Positions 17,378 to 26,091 of a DNA stretch of 45,547 nucleotides are shown here, piece by piece. Source of the DNA: OM182 bacterium MED-G24 (GTDB lineage: Bacteria > Pseudomonadota > Gammaproteobacteria > Pseudomonadales > Azotimanducaceae). A program made the translations under genes and the position numbers. The stretch is from contig NTKD01000008.1 in the NCBI GenBank assembly GCA_002457275.1, positions 1 to 45,547 of the forward strand, read 5' to 3'. The notes under the pieces were generated by a model. The model ran no database searches, had not been told where the DNA came from, and was given only the letters and a program-made list of their open reading frames with translations. How positions within the stretch are numbered: the stretch's first letter is position 1; each line of letters starts with the position of its first letter.

Positions 17378-18562
17378 ATGTCTCGACCAGTGTATGAATC
17401 TACTGTGGTGCGCGTAGAGGCTACGGGTGAACATTATTCCTACCTGAACGCGCCCAATGGTGATTGGCTTTGCGTCAATGAAGCAGGTGAGCTCACCACC
17501 CAGGGCTATGTGAACAATGCCGCGATCTGGCAGGTCTCTGGATCCAGATTTCAGCATGCTGTTGCCAACGTCGCTCTGAACGCAACCAGTACCGCGATTG
17601 AACAGACGACCGAACTCACCTTGGATGGCGCTCCTGTCGGTGACGATGGCAGTACCGGAGAAGGCGCCACGTTTATGGTCAACCACGGTCCGGAACGATT
17701 GCCTTCAGAGTATCTGGCGGAGCTGCGTGAGCAGGGTTGGGTATCGCTGACCTGCATCCTGTCGCCCAGCGTCATTGATGATCTTCAACGGATTGGATGC
17801 GTGGATGATTATGAGAATGAGAAGCCAGAACGTGTGAATCCCATCGTCCACCCAGCCATGACGAAGGTGACGGTGGAGCCGATCTCGATGTGGTTGATGC
17901 GTGAGTATATGCAAACGCGCGACGTCAAGCTGGGGCATCCCCCTGGCGTCTCGGCGTTGACCCGTGACGATGGCAAACGGGAAGTGCAGGGTTGGCACAC
18001 CGATTTCCCTTATCTGTGGGGCACTGGGGATCGCGTGCCGGTGCCGTCTGGCGACCTGGTGCTGGGCATGCAACGAAACACCTGTATCTCCGAGTTTACG
18101 CAGGAGAACGGCGCGACTCTCTTCAAACTGGGTAGTCATGCCTCGAACGCAGCGCCACCTGATGAGTGGGGTATCACCAATCACACGATCCGCAGGGGTT
18201 ACCGGGCTGAACACGGCTTGCCTTATGGTGGTCCGGATACCGACGTGATTGTGGCGCCACCTGGTTCAATGGTCCTCTATGACTCCCGAACCTGGCACCG
18301 GGCTGGAGTGAACAATACGGATCGAAAACGGGGTGCGATGATTCAGGCTTTTATCCCCGGTTTCATCGTTCCATTCATGGACACGTCGAACATGTATAAG
18401 ACGTTCCTCGCAAGTGATGCACCGCATCAGTTGACTGCGCGTGAGTGCAAGGAGCTCGATAACCTGATGGTGCACAAGATCATGGGGCCAGCCGGGCTGT
18501 TTGCCATCACCACGGATGATGAACTGACTCAGCGGGTCCGGGACCAGATGGCTTCGGCCTGA
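17378..18562 (+). CDS. Two-domain phytanoyl-CoA dioxygenase (PhyH) family protein
   Basis: The 394-residue protein carries a C-terminal non-haem iron, 2-oxoglutarate dioxygenase fold. Iron ligands are probably His 207 and Asp 209 (GWHTDFPY) and His 307 (DSRTWHRAGVNNTDRKRG), with the nearby basic residues for 2-oxoglutarate. Residues 1-100 form an extra, beta-rich domain of unknown kind (HYSYLNAPNGDWLCVNEAGE); it recalls a beta-trefoil or fascin repeat, which is only an impression. The PhyH part begins around LPSEYLAELREQGWV. Of three adjacent ATGs (17372, 17375, 17378), the last is best placed from GGGAA. The substrate is unknown; PhyH enzymes hydroxylate many small molecules and natural products. 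Confidence 0.88.
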   Translation: MSRPVYESTVVRVEATGEHYSYLNAPNGDWLCVNEAGELTTQGYVNNAAIWQVSGSRFQHAVANVALNATSTAIEQTTELTLDGAPVGDDGSTGEGATFMVNHGPERLPSEYLAELREQGWVSLTCILSPSVIDDLQRIGCVDDYENEKPERVNPIVHPAMTKVTVEPISMWLMREYMQTRDVKLGHPPGVSALTRDDGKREVQGWHTDFPYLWGTGDRVPVPSGDLVLGMQRNTCISEFTQENGATLFKLGSHASNAAPPDEWGITNHTIRRGYRAEHGLPYGGPDTDVIVAPPGSMVLYDSRTWHRAGVNNTDRKRGAMIQAFIPGFIVPFMDTSNMYKTFLASDAPHQLTARECKELDNLMVHKIMGPAGLFAITTDDELTQRVRDQMASA

Positions 18563-18659
18563 ACGACGGTTGGCAGCCGTTGGACGCGCGACTTTGTTGC
18601 ATCGGCAATGCATCGGTGTATTAATGGTTTTTCAACAGGGAAACTGAGGGGAGTGACCT

Positions 18660-19211
18660 ATGTCTGAGAGTGATAACAAAAGCCAGCCACCCGGTGCTGA
18701 TCTTGATGATGAGACATCCATTTTTGCGTTTTGTCTGCGATATGGCGTCATCGGGGGTGTCGTCGTCAGTGTTCTATCGTTGGCGTTCTCCTTCGTAGGG
18801 ATGGCGGACCACTGGTCGAATGCCGTCGTAGGAATTCTGGTGCTCATCGGTACCATGATCTGGGCGCAGCTGAGCTACAGAAGTTCCGAACAGCCACCTG
18901 TGGACTATGGCGAGGCATTGGGCGTCGCGGTCGTCACCACGCTTTACCTGAGCATCGTCGGTGCGATCTACACCGTGATCTATATGACCGTGATTGATCC
19001 GGACGTCGTGGAGCGCTCCATTGAAGCTGGCGCAGCACAGATGCGTGAGATGGGTATGACCGAAGAACAGATCGAAGAACAGCTATCGATGAGCCGTGCG
19101 ATGAGTGGACCGCTGGTGACAGCTTTGTCCAGCATCGCCGGGAATGTCATCCTGGGAATAATCATTGGGCTGATATCCTCAATATTCATGCGTAAAAAGC
19201 GGGAGGCCTGA
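18660..19211 (+). CDS. DUF4199 family membrane protein
   Basis: The 183-residue protein has an acidic N-terminal tail and four predicted helices: FCLRYGVIGGVVVSVLSLAF, SNAVVGILVLIGTMIWAQL, ALGVAVVTTLYLSIVGAIY and LSSIAGNVILGIIIGLISSIF. The sentence DYGEALGVAVVTTLYLSIV followed by a Met/Glu-rich amphipathic stretch (MREMGMTEEQIEEQLSM) is the DUF4199 layout. Function of the family is unknown; it sits in the inner membrane. GAGGGGAG a few bases before the ATG gives a strong ribosome site. The following VOC gene is only 8 bases away, so they may be co-transcribed. Confidence 0.85.
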   Translation: MSESDNKSQPPGADLDDETSIFAFCLRYGVIGGVVVSVLSLAFSFVGMADHWSNAVVGILVLIGTMIWAQLSYRSSEQPPVDYGEALGVAVVTTLYLSIVGAIYTVIYMTVIDPDVVERSIEAGAAQMREMGMTEEQIEEQLSMSRAMSGPLVTALSSIAGNVILGIIIGLISSIFMRKKREA

Positions 19212-19219
19212 CAACGGCG

Positions 19220-19648
19220 ATGGCCAGTCCAACCTGTAAGGTGTTTCCGCTGATCTGGTCGTCCGATGTGGCGACGTTTGCGGGCTGGGCATTCGATGCG
19301 CTAGGCCTGGTTCAGTCCTGGCGCGCTAACGACGAGAACGGTATCGCAGAGCACATTGAGCTGCATTGGCAATGGCAGGGCGAGACCCGCGGCAAAGCCT
19401 CCCTGAACGTCACTCGCGATACATTCCAGGGCATGGGTCCTTCAGGAATCTCTTTGCGACTGGACGACGAGTCTGCGGTAGACGCCATTCATGCAAAGGC
19501 AGTTGCAGCTGGTGCCGATACCACCCAGGGACCGGAGAGATCTGTTGTTGCCTATAGCTTCACTACGACGGACCCTGATGGCAATCAATGGTGGGTCAAC
19601 GCCGAAACCGGCATGCTGGATCAGCTCAGGGCGTCTGGCAGGAGCTGA
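19220..19648 (+). CDS. VOC (glyoxalase/dioxygenase) superfamily protein
   Basis: The 142-residue protein has two beta-alpha-beta-beta-beta halves. The C-terminal half shows the family ending FTTTDPDGNQWWVNAE, where DPDGN is characteristic of vicinal-oxygen-chelate proteins. The metal ligand candidates are a His/Glu in ENGIAEHIELHWQW and a Glu in the last strands. Members include glyoxalase I, ring-cleavage dioxygenases and antibiotic-binding proteins, so the activity is open. The 8-base spacing from DUF4199 and the gene following within 10 bases suggest an operon. Confidence 0.85.
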   Translation: MASPTCKVFPLIWSSDVATFAGWAFDALGLVQSWRANDENGIAEHIELHWQWQGETRGKASLNVTRDTFQGMGPSGISLRLDDESAVDAIHAKAVAAGADTTQGPERSVVAYSFTTTDPDGNQWWVNAETGMLDQLRASGRS

Positions 19649-19657
19649 TCAAAACTG

Positions 19658-20149
19658 ATGTTGGATATCCGGGTGGCTTCGGAGCAGCAGCGTCCCATTC
19701 CGGAACGGACGTTGCATCTGTATCTTCACGACCTGAGTGAATTTACGGGAGAGGAAGCGGGTCCCAAAGTACGGTTCGATTATGACCTCCTGATTCGGTA
19801 CAAGCGGGAAGATGGTCGATATCCCCGTCTCTTTTTCAGCGGAGAGATTCCCTGCGAGTTTGCGTTAATTCGATCTATGTCATCAGACGATCAAGCCAAA
19901 CACGTTTATCAGATGGCTGAGTTCTTTGTGATGCGAGCCTATCGCAGGACTGGGATAGGAGAACGTGCGGCGTGTCTATTGTTTGATGCGTTTCCCGGTG
20001 AGCTGTGCGTTGCGCAGGAGAAAGAAAATACAGGTGCGACGACTTTCTGGCGGCGGGTGATTGAGTACTATACGGGTGGCCGTTTTGAGGAAGGGCGATC
20101 CGGGCCGCCGGAAGGACCCACGCAGATTTTTCGGAGTCCATCAGTTTGA
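19658..20149 (+). CDS. GNAT family N-acetyltransferase
   Basis: The 163-residue protein shows the second half of a GNAT fold: strand MAEFFVMRAYRRTGIGERAA gives the acetyl-CoA binding pattern (R-R-T-G-I-G, Q/RxxGxG/A type) at about residues 86-105, and ENTGATTFWRRVIEYYTGG is the usual N.xA..FW...gF region. The first half is more divergent (LHLYLHDLSEFTGE), as in small-molecule or protein acetyltransferases. ATG 19658 starts just after the VOC stop. The TTG of the HAD gene overlaps its stop, so the two are coupled. Acceptor unknown. Confidence 0.87.
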   Translation: MLDIRVASEQQRPIPERTLHLYLHDLSEFTGEEAGPKVRFDYDLLIRYKREDGRYPRLFFSGEIPCEFALIRSMSSDDQAKHVYQMAEFFVMRAYRRTGIGERAACLLFDAFPGELCVAQEKENTGATTFWRRVIEYYTGGRFEEGRSGPPEGPTQIFRSPSV

Positions 20150-20787
20150 CAACACCAATATTGATATTTGATCTGGATGGCACCTTGAGCGATCCGCTCA
20201 AGGGATTTGCGCTCTCCATCAACTATGCGTTTGACTATTTTGGTCTTGATCCGGTGAGCGAGGACGACCTTCGACCCCATATTGGTCCACCACTGGATGA
20301 GTCCATTGCTATTCTGACCGAGACTGAGGATCCTGATTTCATTGGCGAGCTGATTGAGAAATATCGCGAGCGCTATATTGAGGTCGGTTTCGCTGAGAAC
20401 ATACTCTATGACGGTATCGTCAGTGCATTGTCCGAGTTGCTCGATGAGGGTGTCACGATGGGTGTGTGCTCAACCAAGAGGGTTGATCTCGTAGAACGTG
20501 TGTTGATGCAACATGATCTGATCGAGTGTTTTGATTTTGTCAGTGGCGGTGACATCGGACTCACCAAGGATATGCAGCTCGGTCGTTTGCTGGATGCGGG
20601 TACCGTAAGTGGCCCGGCGATCATGATCGGGGACCGGCGGTTCGATCTCGTGGCGGCGGCGTTGAATGGTCTGCCGTCGGCCGGTGTGTTGTGGGGATAC
20701 GGCGCAAAGGAAGAATTGCTCCTGGAGAGTCCCACATTCCTGCTGTCATCCCCAGATGAGCTGAGTACATTCTACCTGTCGGAATAG
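20146..20787 (+). CDS. HAD family hydrolase (phosphoglycolate phosphatase type)
   Basis: The 213-residue protein is a Gph-like HAD phosphatase. Motif I is LIFDLDGTLSDPL with nucleophile Asp 9 and Asp 11. The cap follows (YAFDYFGLDPVSEDDLRPHIG), motif II is GVCSTKR, the motif III Lys is in LTKDMQL, and motif IV is MIGDRRFDLVAA. Length fits the family (210-230). Start TTG 20146 overlaps the GNAT stop (TTGA), as expected for coupled translation. Substrate may be phosphoglycolate or another phosphorylated metabolite. Confidence 0.9.
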   Translation: MTTPILIFDLDGTLSDPLKGFALSINYAFDYFGLDPVSEDDLRPHIGPPLDESIAILTETEDPDFIGELIEKYRERYIEVGFAENILYDGIVSALSELLDEGVTMGVCSTKRVDLVERVLMQHDLIECFDFVSGGDIGLTKDMQLGRLLDAGTVSGPAIMIGDRRFDLVAAALNGLPSAGVLWGYGAKEELLLESPTFLLSSPDELSTFYLSE

Positions 20788-20861
20788 CCCGCATGTTTTT
20801 CGGTGTTGATAACCAATCGGGCTGAGGCGCGGGACTGGCGTTCTGTCGCCGGTTCACCGAC

Positions 20862-20890
20862 TTGACCTGTCTTTTCCATTCACAGATGAT
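20862..20890 (+). promoter_or_regulatory. Possible sigma-70 promoter before the HpaI aldolase gene
   Basis: TTGACC (20862-20867, 5 of 6 to consensus) and GATGAT (20885-20890, 4 of 6) are separated by exactly 17 bases, 35 bases ahead of the aldolase start. The 137-base gap before this gene supports its own promoter. Confidence 0.4.
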
Positions 20891-20924
20891 GCCCGCTCCC
20901 TGAAGGAGCAAGCGAGAGAGCCTT

Positions 20925-21722
20925 ATGCGCCCAAATAGCGTGAAGAACGCCTGGAAAAATGGCAAACAGACCATCGGCGGCTGGATTTCCTGTGACTCGG
21001 TCTACGTGGCAGAGATGATGGGCCGGACCGGTTTTGACTGGTTGTGCCTGGACATGCAGCACGGTCTGCTGGACTACAACGATGTGCGGGACATGCTACC
21101 GGCAATATCCCTTTCAGATACGATGCCATTTGTTCGAGTCCCCTGGAACGAACCCTATATCATGATGAAGGTGCTGGATGCTGGTGCCTACGGCGTCATC
21201 GTCCCACTTGTGAACAATCGAGAAGAAGCTGAGAAAGCGGTCGCTGCTTGCCGATATCCACCCGATGGCATGCGTTCGATGGGACCGATTCGTGCGGGGA
21301 TGTACGGTGGTCGCGGGTATGTACAACATGCCAACGACGAAATTGCCGTCATCGCGATGATCGAAACCGCGGAAGCACTCGAGAATCTCGATGAGATCTG
21401 TTCCACGCCCGGTCTGGACGCGGTCTACATTGGACCGTCCGATCTCGCATATGCCATCGGACTGCCGCCTCGCGGTGACAATGACGATCCGAAACACGTC
21501 GAAACTGTCCATCACATCTACGACACTGCTCGAAAGCATGGCATTCATGTGGGCGCACATACCGGTAGCCTGGAATTCACGAAACGCTGGCTGAAGCATG
21601 GCTTTGACATGGTGATGCTGGGTAGTGATACCGCCTGGATGGCGAAACTGGCAGGTCAGGAATTGCGTGAGGCACGTCAGGAGACCGGCGTGGAACGTGC
21701 TCCTCGAGGCGAGGACTACTAG
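20925..21722 (+). CDS. HpaI/HpcH aldolase/citrate lyase family protein
   Basis: The 265-residue protein is a class II pyruvate aldolase that makes or cleaves 4-hydroxy-2-oxoacids. Family motifs: FDWLCLDMQHGLLDYNDV (the general D.EH pattern with QHG), the active-site Arg in PFVRVPWNEP, the metal ligand Glu in AMIETAEALENLDEI and the Asp in VYIGPSDLAYAIG. Length is normal. The best start is ATG 20925. It has its own likely promoter and a strong terminator, so it is a single-gene unit. The aldehyde partner is not inferable. Confidence 0.93.
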   Translation: MRPNSVKNAWKNGKQTIGGWISCDSVYVAEMMGRTGFDWLCLDMQHGLLDYNDVRDMLPAISLSDTMPFVRVPWNEPYIMMKVLDAGAYGVIVPLVNNREEAEKAVAACRYPPDGMRSMGPIRAGMYGGRGYVQHANDEIAVIAMIETAEALENLDEICSTPGLDAVYIGPSDLAYAIGLPPRGDNDDPKHVETVHHIYDTARKHGIHVGAHTGSLEFTKRWLKHGFDMVMLGSDTAWMAKLAGQELREARQETGVERAPRGEDY

Positions 21723-21787
21723 AGACCGTATCACGTGTGACCGACTGAGCGGACAGACGGCGTGCCGTCCGCGTTGTGACTCTATAT

Positions 21788-21830
21788 AATGCCGCGCTGC
21801 AGATTTCATAGTCTGCAGCGCGGCATTTTT
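21788..21830 (+). terminator. Strong intrinsic terminator after the HpaI gene
   Basis: A perfect 16-base-pair stem (arms 21788-21803 and 21812-21827) with an 8-base loop TTTCATAG is followed by a run of five T at 21826-21830. It is the strongest terminator in the window and isolates the aldolase gene from the ABC exporter. A TATAAT at 21785-21790 overlaps its first arm; no fitting -35 is seen. Confidence 0.93.
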
Positions 21831-21887
21831 ATTCACCTCTCGAATTAGCTTACGCTGTCATCCAGGCAACCTGGCCGGCAGGACCCT

Positions 21888-23717
21888 ATGGACCACTATC
21901 AGAAACGCGAACGCTCGTCGTTCAAACAGCTCGGACACCTCGCTCGGCTGGGAACCTATTTCAAACATTATGCATGGGTGCTGGTCGCCGCAATCTTCGG
22001 ATTGTTGCTGACCCGAATTCTTGACGCCATCGTCCCGTTGATGATGAAAACTGCCATCGACAGCCTGGCAGACGATACGATTGAACCGAATTTCTCATGG
22101 CCCGCGATAGGCATCCTGGTGATTGTGGTGTTGCGGTTCATCATTTTTGTGTTCTCACGCCGAATCATGCGTCGCGTTTCAATTGGTGTCGCTTACGACC
22201 TGCGCAAGCGCGTGTTCAGCCACATCCAGCACCAGGGGCCAGGGTTTTTCAACAGATTCAGTACTGGGGATCTGATGTCCAGGACCATCAACGACATCAA
22301 TATGGTACGCATGGTGGTCTCGTTTGGCTGGGTAGACATGATTCTCTTTGTGTTCACAATTTCGGCGGGTCTCTACTTCATGTTTGACCTTTCATCAGAA
22401 CTGGCTCGGTGGGTGATTATTCCGCTGCCTGTGGTCGCAGTGGTGGGCTTCATCATGGCTCGCATGATGTTCCCCTATTATCGCGATCAACAGGAGGCCA
22501 TGGCGGAGGTCACCAACTTTACCCAGGAGAACCTGAATGGCATCCGGACAATCAAAGCGATGTCCCAGGAGCAAAAGGAAGTCAAACGGTTCCACACGGT
22601 TTCCACAAACTATGTAAAGAAGGTCTACCGGGCGAGCCGTTTCAATGCCTGGATTGCCCTGATCATGCCCATTCTGAGTTCGGCTGCTCCTGCGGTTCTG
22701 TTTTTCTATGGCGGTGCGTTGGCGCTGCGCGGTGAGATAACTATCGGTACCTATACAGCATTCGCGGCTTACATGTGGATGGTGATCTGGCCAATTCGAC
22801 ATATCGGTATGACACTGTCGATGTTTACCGCGGCCGCGTCGGGAACCCAACGGATTTTTGAGGTTCTGGACACGGAACCCGAGGTACGTGATAGCGACGA
22901 CGCTAGGCTGCCAGACAATCTGCGCGGTGATCTCACCATCAAGGAACTGTCGTTCTGGCACCCGGGTGCCGCAAGACCGACGATTGAGAACGTCAATATC
23001 GAGGTCAATGCCGGACAGACTGTCGCAATCCTGGGTCGTGTGGGATCCGGTAAGTCCACAATTCTGAAGGGCGTGGTTAGGTTGGTGAACACCCCACGGG
23101 GTTCCGTCTATGTCGACGATCATGATGTGTGTGACATTCCACTAACAGATCTACGCAGGATTGCGACATTGGTGCCTCAGGATCCGTTTCTGTTTTCTAC
23201 GAGCCTGCGGGAGAACCTGACATACGACCAACCGGGACGTGATGAAGCGCAGCTCTGGGACGCTGCTGAGGCCGCCGGTGTTGCCGGCAGTATCAGAGAG
23301 TTTCCTGACGGCATGGAGACCATGGTCGGGGAACGCGGTCAAACACTGTCCGGGGGACAGAAACAACGCTCCACGCTGGCAAGAGGCCTTGTACGCCAAT
23401 CACCGGTACTGCTACTCGATGATTGTTTTTCCGCTGTGGATACCGAGACAGAAGAGCGGATACTTTCCGGTCTGGCTCGCCTGCGCTCCGACAAAACCAC
23501 AGTTCTGATTTCGCACCGTGTATCAACCGCACGTCATGCCGATCGGATTTACATCATCGACAACGGGCATATCAGTGAATCAGGTACCCACGACGAGCTG
23601 ATGTCGTTGGGCGGGTATTACGCAGACCTGGCCGCGATTCAAAGCGACCAGGATGCGGATCACGAACGAAAAGCCCGATTGTTGCAGGACCTCGAAGATG
23701 ACGAGGTGACGGCATGA
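21888..23717 (+). CDS. Heterodimeric ABC exporter, subunit with degenerate Walker B (TM287/BmrC type)
   Basis: This 609-residue half transporter has six helices (about residues 28-315) and an ATPase domain with Walker A GRVGSGKS (383-390), signature LSGGQ (487-491), Walker B VLLLDD (507-512) and H-loop His 543. The catalytic Glu after Walker B is replaced by Asp 512, as known for the degenerate-site subunits TM287 of Thermotoga and BmrC of Bacillus. The stop overlaps the second subunit's ATG by four bases (ATGA), so the pair forms a heterodimer in the inner membrane. The drug or lipid it moves is unknown. No strong promoter is evident in the 57 bases after the terminator. Confidence 0.94.
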   Translation: MDHYQKRERSSFKQLGHLARLGTYFKHYAWVLVAAIFGLLLTRILDAIVPLMMKTAIDSLADDTIEPNFSWPAIGILVIVVLRFIIFVFSRRIMRRVSIGVAYDLRKRVFSHIQHQGPGFFNRFSTGDLMSRTINDINMVRMVVSFGWVDMILFVFTISAGLYFMFDLSSELARWVIIPLPVVAVVGFIMARMMFPYYRDQQEAMAEVTNFTQENLNGIRTIKAMSQEQKEVKRFHTVSTNYVKKVYRASRFNAWIALIMPILSSAAPAVLFFYGGALALRGEITIGTYTAFAAYMWMVIWPIRHIGMTLSMFTAAASGTQRIFEVLDTEPEVRDSDDARLPDNLRGDLTIKELSFWHPGAARPTIENVNIEVNAGQTVAILGRVGSGKSTILKGVVRLVNTPRGSVYVDDHDVCDIPLTDLRRIATLVPQDPFLFSTSLRENLTYDQPGRDEAQLWDAAEAAGVAGSIREFPDGMETMVGERGQTLSGGQKQRSTLARGLVRQSPVLLLDDCFSAVDTETEERILSGLARLRSDKTTVLISHRVSTARHADRIYIIDNGHISESGTHDELMSLGGYYADLAAIQSDQDADHERKARLLQDLEDDEVTA

Positions 23718-25744
23718 GTGAGCAGAAAAAGCAGTCTCCGCCACGAGATTATTCCGCGTTCGATGTTGAACTGACGCACCAGGCACTCAATTTTCGATTG
23801 TTCGGGCGCCTGTTGAAGTGGATGCGTCCTTATCGCATCACACTCGGCGTCAGTATTGCGTTTGTCCTGCTTGGTGCGACCACCTCTGTACTGTTGCCAG
23901 TTGTTACAGGGCGGGTACTGATTGACACGATTTTGTTGCCGTCTGCTGCGGGTGATGACCTGCCGGATTATGGACTTGTCGACCTGACGCACTGGTTGGC
24001 CGATACCTTGTCGGTGGATCTGCTGGTTGCGGCGGGTGTGATCTATATCGTGATGCACATCGGCCACGCCGTACTGATGTTCCTGCACCAACTGACACTC
24101 GTTAGCAGTTCCCTGAAGGCACTACGTGATCTTCGTATGGACCTGTTTGCGAGTCTGCAGAATAAGCCTATCGCCTTTTATGATCACGTCTCTGTTGGGC
24201 GGGTGATGACACGGGTCAGTAACGACGTTGAGAATCTGTTTGCTCTGTTGACCGGGTTCGGTATGCTCGTTGGGGAATTTGTACCGTTTTTCCTGGCGCT
24301 ATTCCTGATGCTACACATCAGTATTGAACTGACCATGGTGGTCGCTGTCACCCTTCCGGTCGCCGCGGTGGGTACGTATGCATTCAGAATCGTGATGTCG
24401 CGTATTTTCAGACTGATCAGGGACTCGGTGTCATCGCTGAACCAGTATATGCAGGAGGACCTGTCTGGAATCGACGTCGTTCAATTGTCAGGTCGCGAAG
24501 CGCTGAACATCGAGCAGTACGGGGAACGAAACAAGGAGAATCGTCAGCAGGAATTCCGGGCTATCAACTACGAAGTGTTGTATGAAAACTTCAACAACTC
24601 CCTGGCTAGCATGGCGACCGCGGGTATTGTCTGGTACGGCGGTGGAACTGTGGTACAGGAATCTATTTCGCTCGGCGCACTTGTTTTGTTTACGCATCTG
24701 ATCAACCTGATGGTGCAACCAGTTGTGATCCTCGGACAGCAGTTCAATGTGCTGTTTCGGTCCATGGCCTCTGGTGAGCGCATCTTCCAGGCGATCGACT
24801 GGGAGGAAGCCCTGCATGAACCAAAACAACCGGCGCGACTGCCAGAACGTCTTGCCGGGGAGGTGGAGTTCCGCAATGTGGATTTTGGATATTACGCTCA
24901 TGATCCGATCCTGAAGGACGTTTCCTTTCGTATTGAACCCGGTGAGAAACTGGCGATTGTCGGTCCAACAGGTTCAGGTAAGAGCACGATCATTCGGTTG
25001 TTGATGCGGTTCTACGACTTCAAGGACGGCATGGTTTTTCTGGACGGCGTTGATGTGAACCAGATCAACAGTCACGAACTACATCGACGAGTGGGTGTGG
25101 TGCTACAGGACTTCCATATCTTCTCCGGCACCGTTCGGGACAACATTACACTTGGTAATCCGGATATCACTAATGAACGTGCTGAGTGGGCGGCCAGAGT
25201 GGTCAATGCGCATCGGTTCATTCAACAATTGCCGGAGGGATATGAATCGGAGCTGGGAGAGCGGGGTAAATCTTTGTCACAGGGCCAGCGACAGCTGCTG
25301 GCGTTTGCCCGTGTGCTGGCTGCTGACCCTGAAATACTGGTGCTTGATGAGGCGACAGCGAGCATTGACACCGCGACAGAGTTGGTGATTCAGGATGCGT
25401 TGCACAAGCTGACTGAGGGGCGAACATCGATCATGGTTGCGCACCGACTACAGACAATCCGCGAGTGTGATCGAATCCTAGTCTTGCATCATGGGGTCGT
25501 GCACGAGCACGGTACCCATGAAGAATTGCTTGCGAAGAGAGGAATCTACCACACGTTACACGAACTTCAGTTTCAGGACGCAGAAGCTGCGGAAGAGCTC
25601 TCCGGTGAGACTACCCTCAGCGATGTCAATCAGGTGAAAGCGATTGCAGAACTAGACTGGAATGACGCTGATGAAGAGTCTCTGCACGATGATCCGGCGG
25701 AACCGGAGCAGCCGAGTCCATTGGGTGGCGAAAAGCTCGACTAA
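23714..25744 (+). CDS. Heterodimeric ABC exporter, catalytic subunit (TM288/BmrD type)
   Basis: The 676-residue partner has Walker A GPTGSGKS (417-424), Walker B ILVLDE with catalytic Glu 546, H-loop His 577, but a non-standard signature LSQGQ at 521-525. In a head-to-tail dimer, this LSQGQ faces the Walker A/B of the partner with Asp 512, so both deviations fall in the same site: one degenerate and one active ATP site. It has a long N-terminal segment (about 35 residues before the first helix), an extended loop after helix 1 with VDLTHWLADTLSVD, and a C-terminal acidic tail of about 70 residues. Translated directly after its partner. Confidence 0.94.
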   Translation: MSEQKKQSPPRDYSAFDVELTHQALNFRLFGRLLKWMRPYRITLGVSIAFVLLGATTSVLLPVVTGRVLIDTILLPSAAGDDLPDYGLVDLTHWLADTLSVDLLVAAGVIYIVMHIGHAVLMFLHQLTLVSSSLKALRDLRMDLFASLQNKPIAFYDHVSVGRVMTRVSNDVENLFALLTGFGMLVGEFVPFFLALFLMLHISIELTMVVAVTLPVAAVGTYAFRIVMSRIFRLIRDSVSSLNQYMQEDLSGIDVVQLSGREALNIEQYGERNKENRQQEFRAINYEVLYENFNNSLASMATAGIVWYGGGTVVQESISLGALVLFTHLINLMVQPVVILGQQFNVLFRSMASGERIFQAIDWEEALHEPKQPARLPERLAGEVEFRNVDFGYYAHDPILKDVSFRIEPGEKLAIVGPTGSGKSTIIRLLMRFYDFKDGMVFLDGVDVNQINSHELHRRVGVVLQDFHIFSGTVRDNITLGNPDITNERAEWAARVVNAHRFIQQLPEGYESELGERGKSLSQGQRQLLAFARVLAADPEILVLDEATASIDTATELVIQDALHKLTEGRTSIMVAHRLQTIRECDRILVLHHGVVHEHGTHEELLAKRGIYHTLHELQFQDAEAAEELSGETTLSDVNQVKAIAELDWNDADEESLHDDPAEPEQPSPLGGEKLD

Positions 25745-25833
25745 CGGGACTCGCAATCGCTTTAGGCAGTCGCTCTAAGCCAGATGCTGGAACCACTACG
25801 GAGCCCGTGCTGTAATGTGGCTCGAAGAATCCT

Positions 25834-25974
25834 ATGGGCAACGGGATCGAATTTGAAATCGTCGAGGGCTGGGACAAGGTGGCGGAAGGTTGTAGGTATG
25901 TTGATCGTGCCAGGTGAGTTTTTGTGCTGCCGGTGACCCCATTTTCGAAACAAATTGTGCGTATCCACGGGTAG
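25834..25974 (+). pseudogene. Possible remnant of an NHL-repeat protein gene
   Basis: Within the 236-base gap between the ABC pair and the symporter micro-gene, ATG 25834 begins NGIEFEIVEGWDKVAEG, resembling the N-terminus of NHL-repeat proteins (peptidyl-amidating-lyase-like, EVVEGWG.LPEG). It meets TGA at 25915-25917 and, in the same frame, runs on to FVLPVTPFSKQIVRIHG and TAG at 25972-25974. Only about 46 codons survive. The similarity is from memory of the family and short; the rest of the gap shows nothing else. Confidence 0.3.
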
Positions 25975-25980
25975 CGACGA

Positions 25981-26091
25981 ATGGATTTCATGACAAGCCT
26001 GCCCTACTGGGGCATTCTGATAATCATCGCGGTCAATGCGATCATTGTGTGGCGCATGGATGTGACGCTGGATGACGACGCAGATGGTTGA
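25981..26091 (+). CDS. 36-residue single-helix membrane protein before the sodium symporter
   Basis: ATG 25981 opens a 36-codon frame: a short N-terminus, one clear hydrophobic helix (YWGILIIIAVNAIIVWRM, residues 9-26) and an acidic end DVTLDDDADG, stopping at 26091 inside the symporter gene (20-base overlap). Hydrophobic helix plus acidic tail and overlap with a transporter gene are typical of small accessory subunits of sodium:solute symporters. It is too short for statistical proof, and no strong ribosome site precedes it. Confidence 0.5.
   Translation: MDFMTSLPYWGILIIIAVNAIIVWRMDVTLDDDADG

Noticed and set aside
21785-21790. TATAAT as promoter for the heterodimeric ABC exporter
   Set aside because: No -35 at 16-18 bases, and transcription would start inside a terminator stem.
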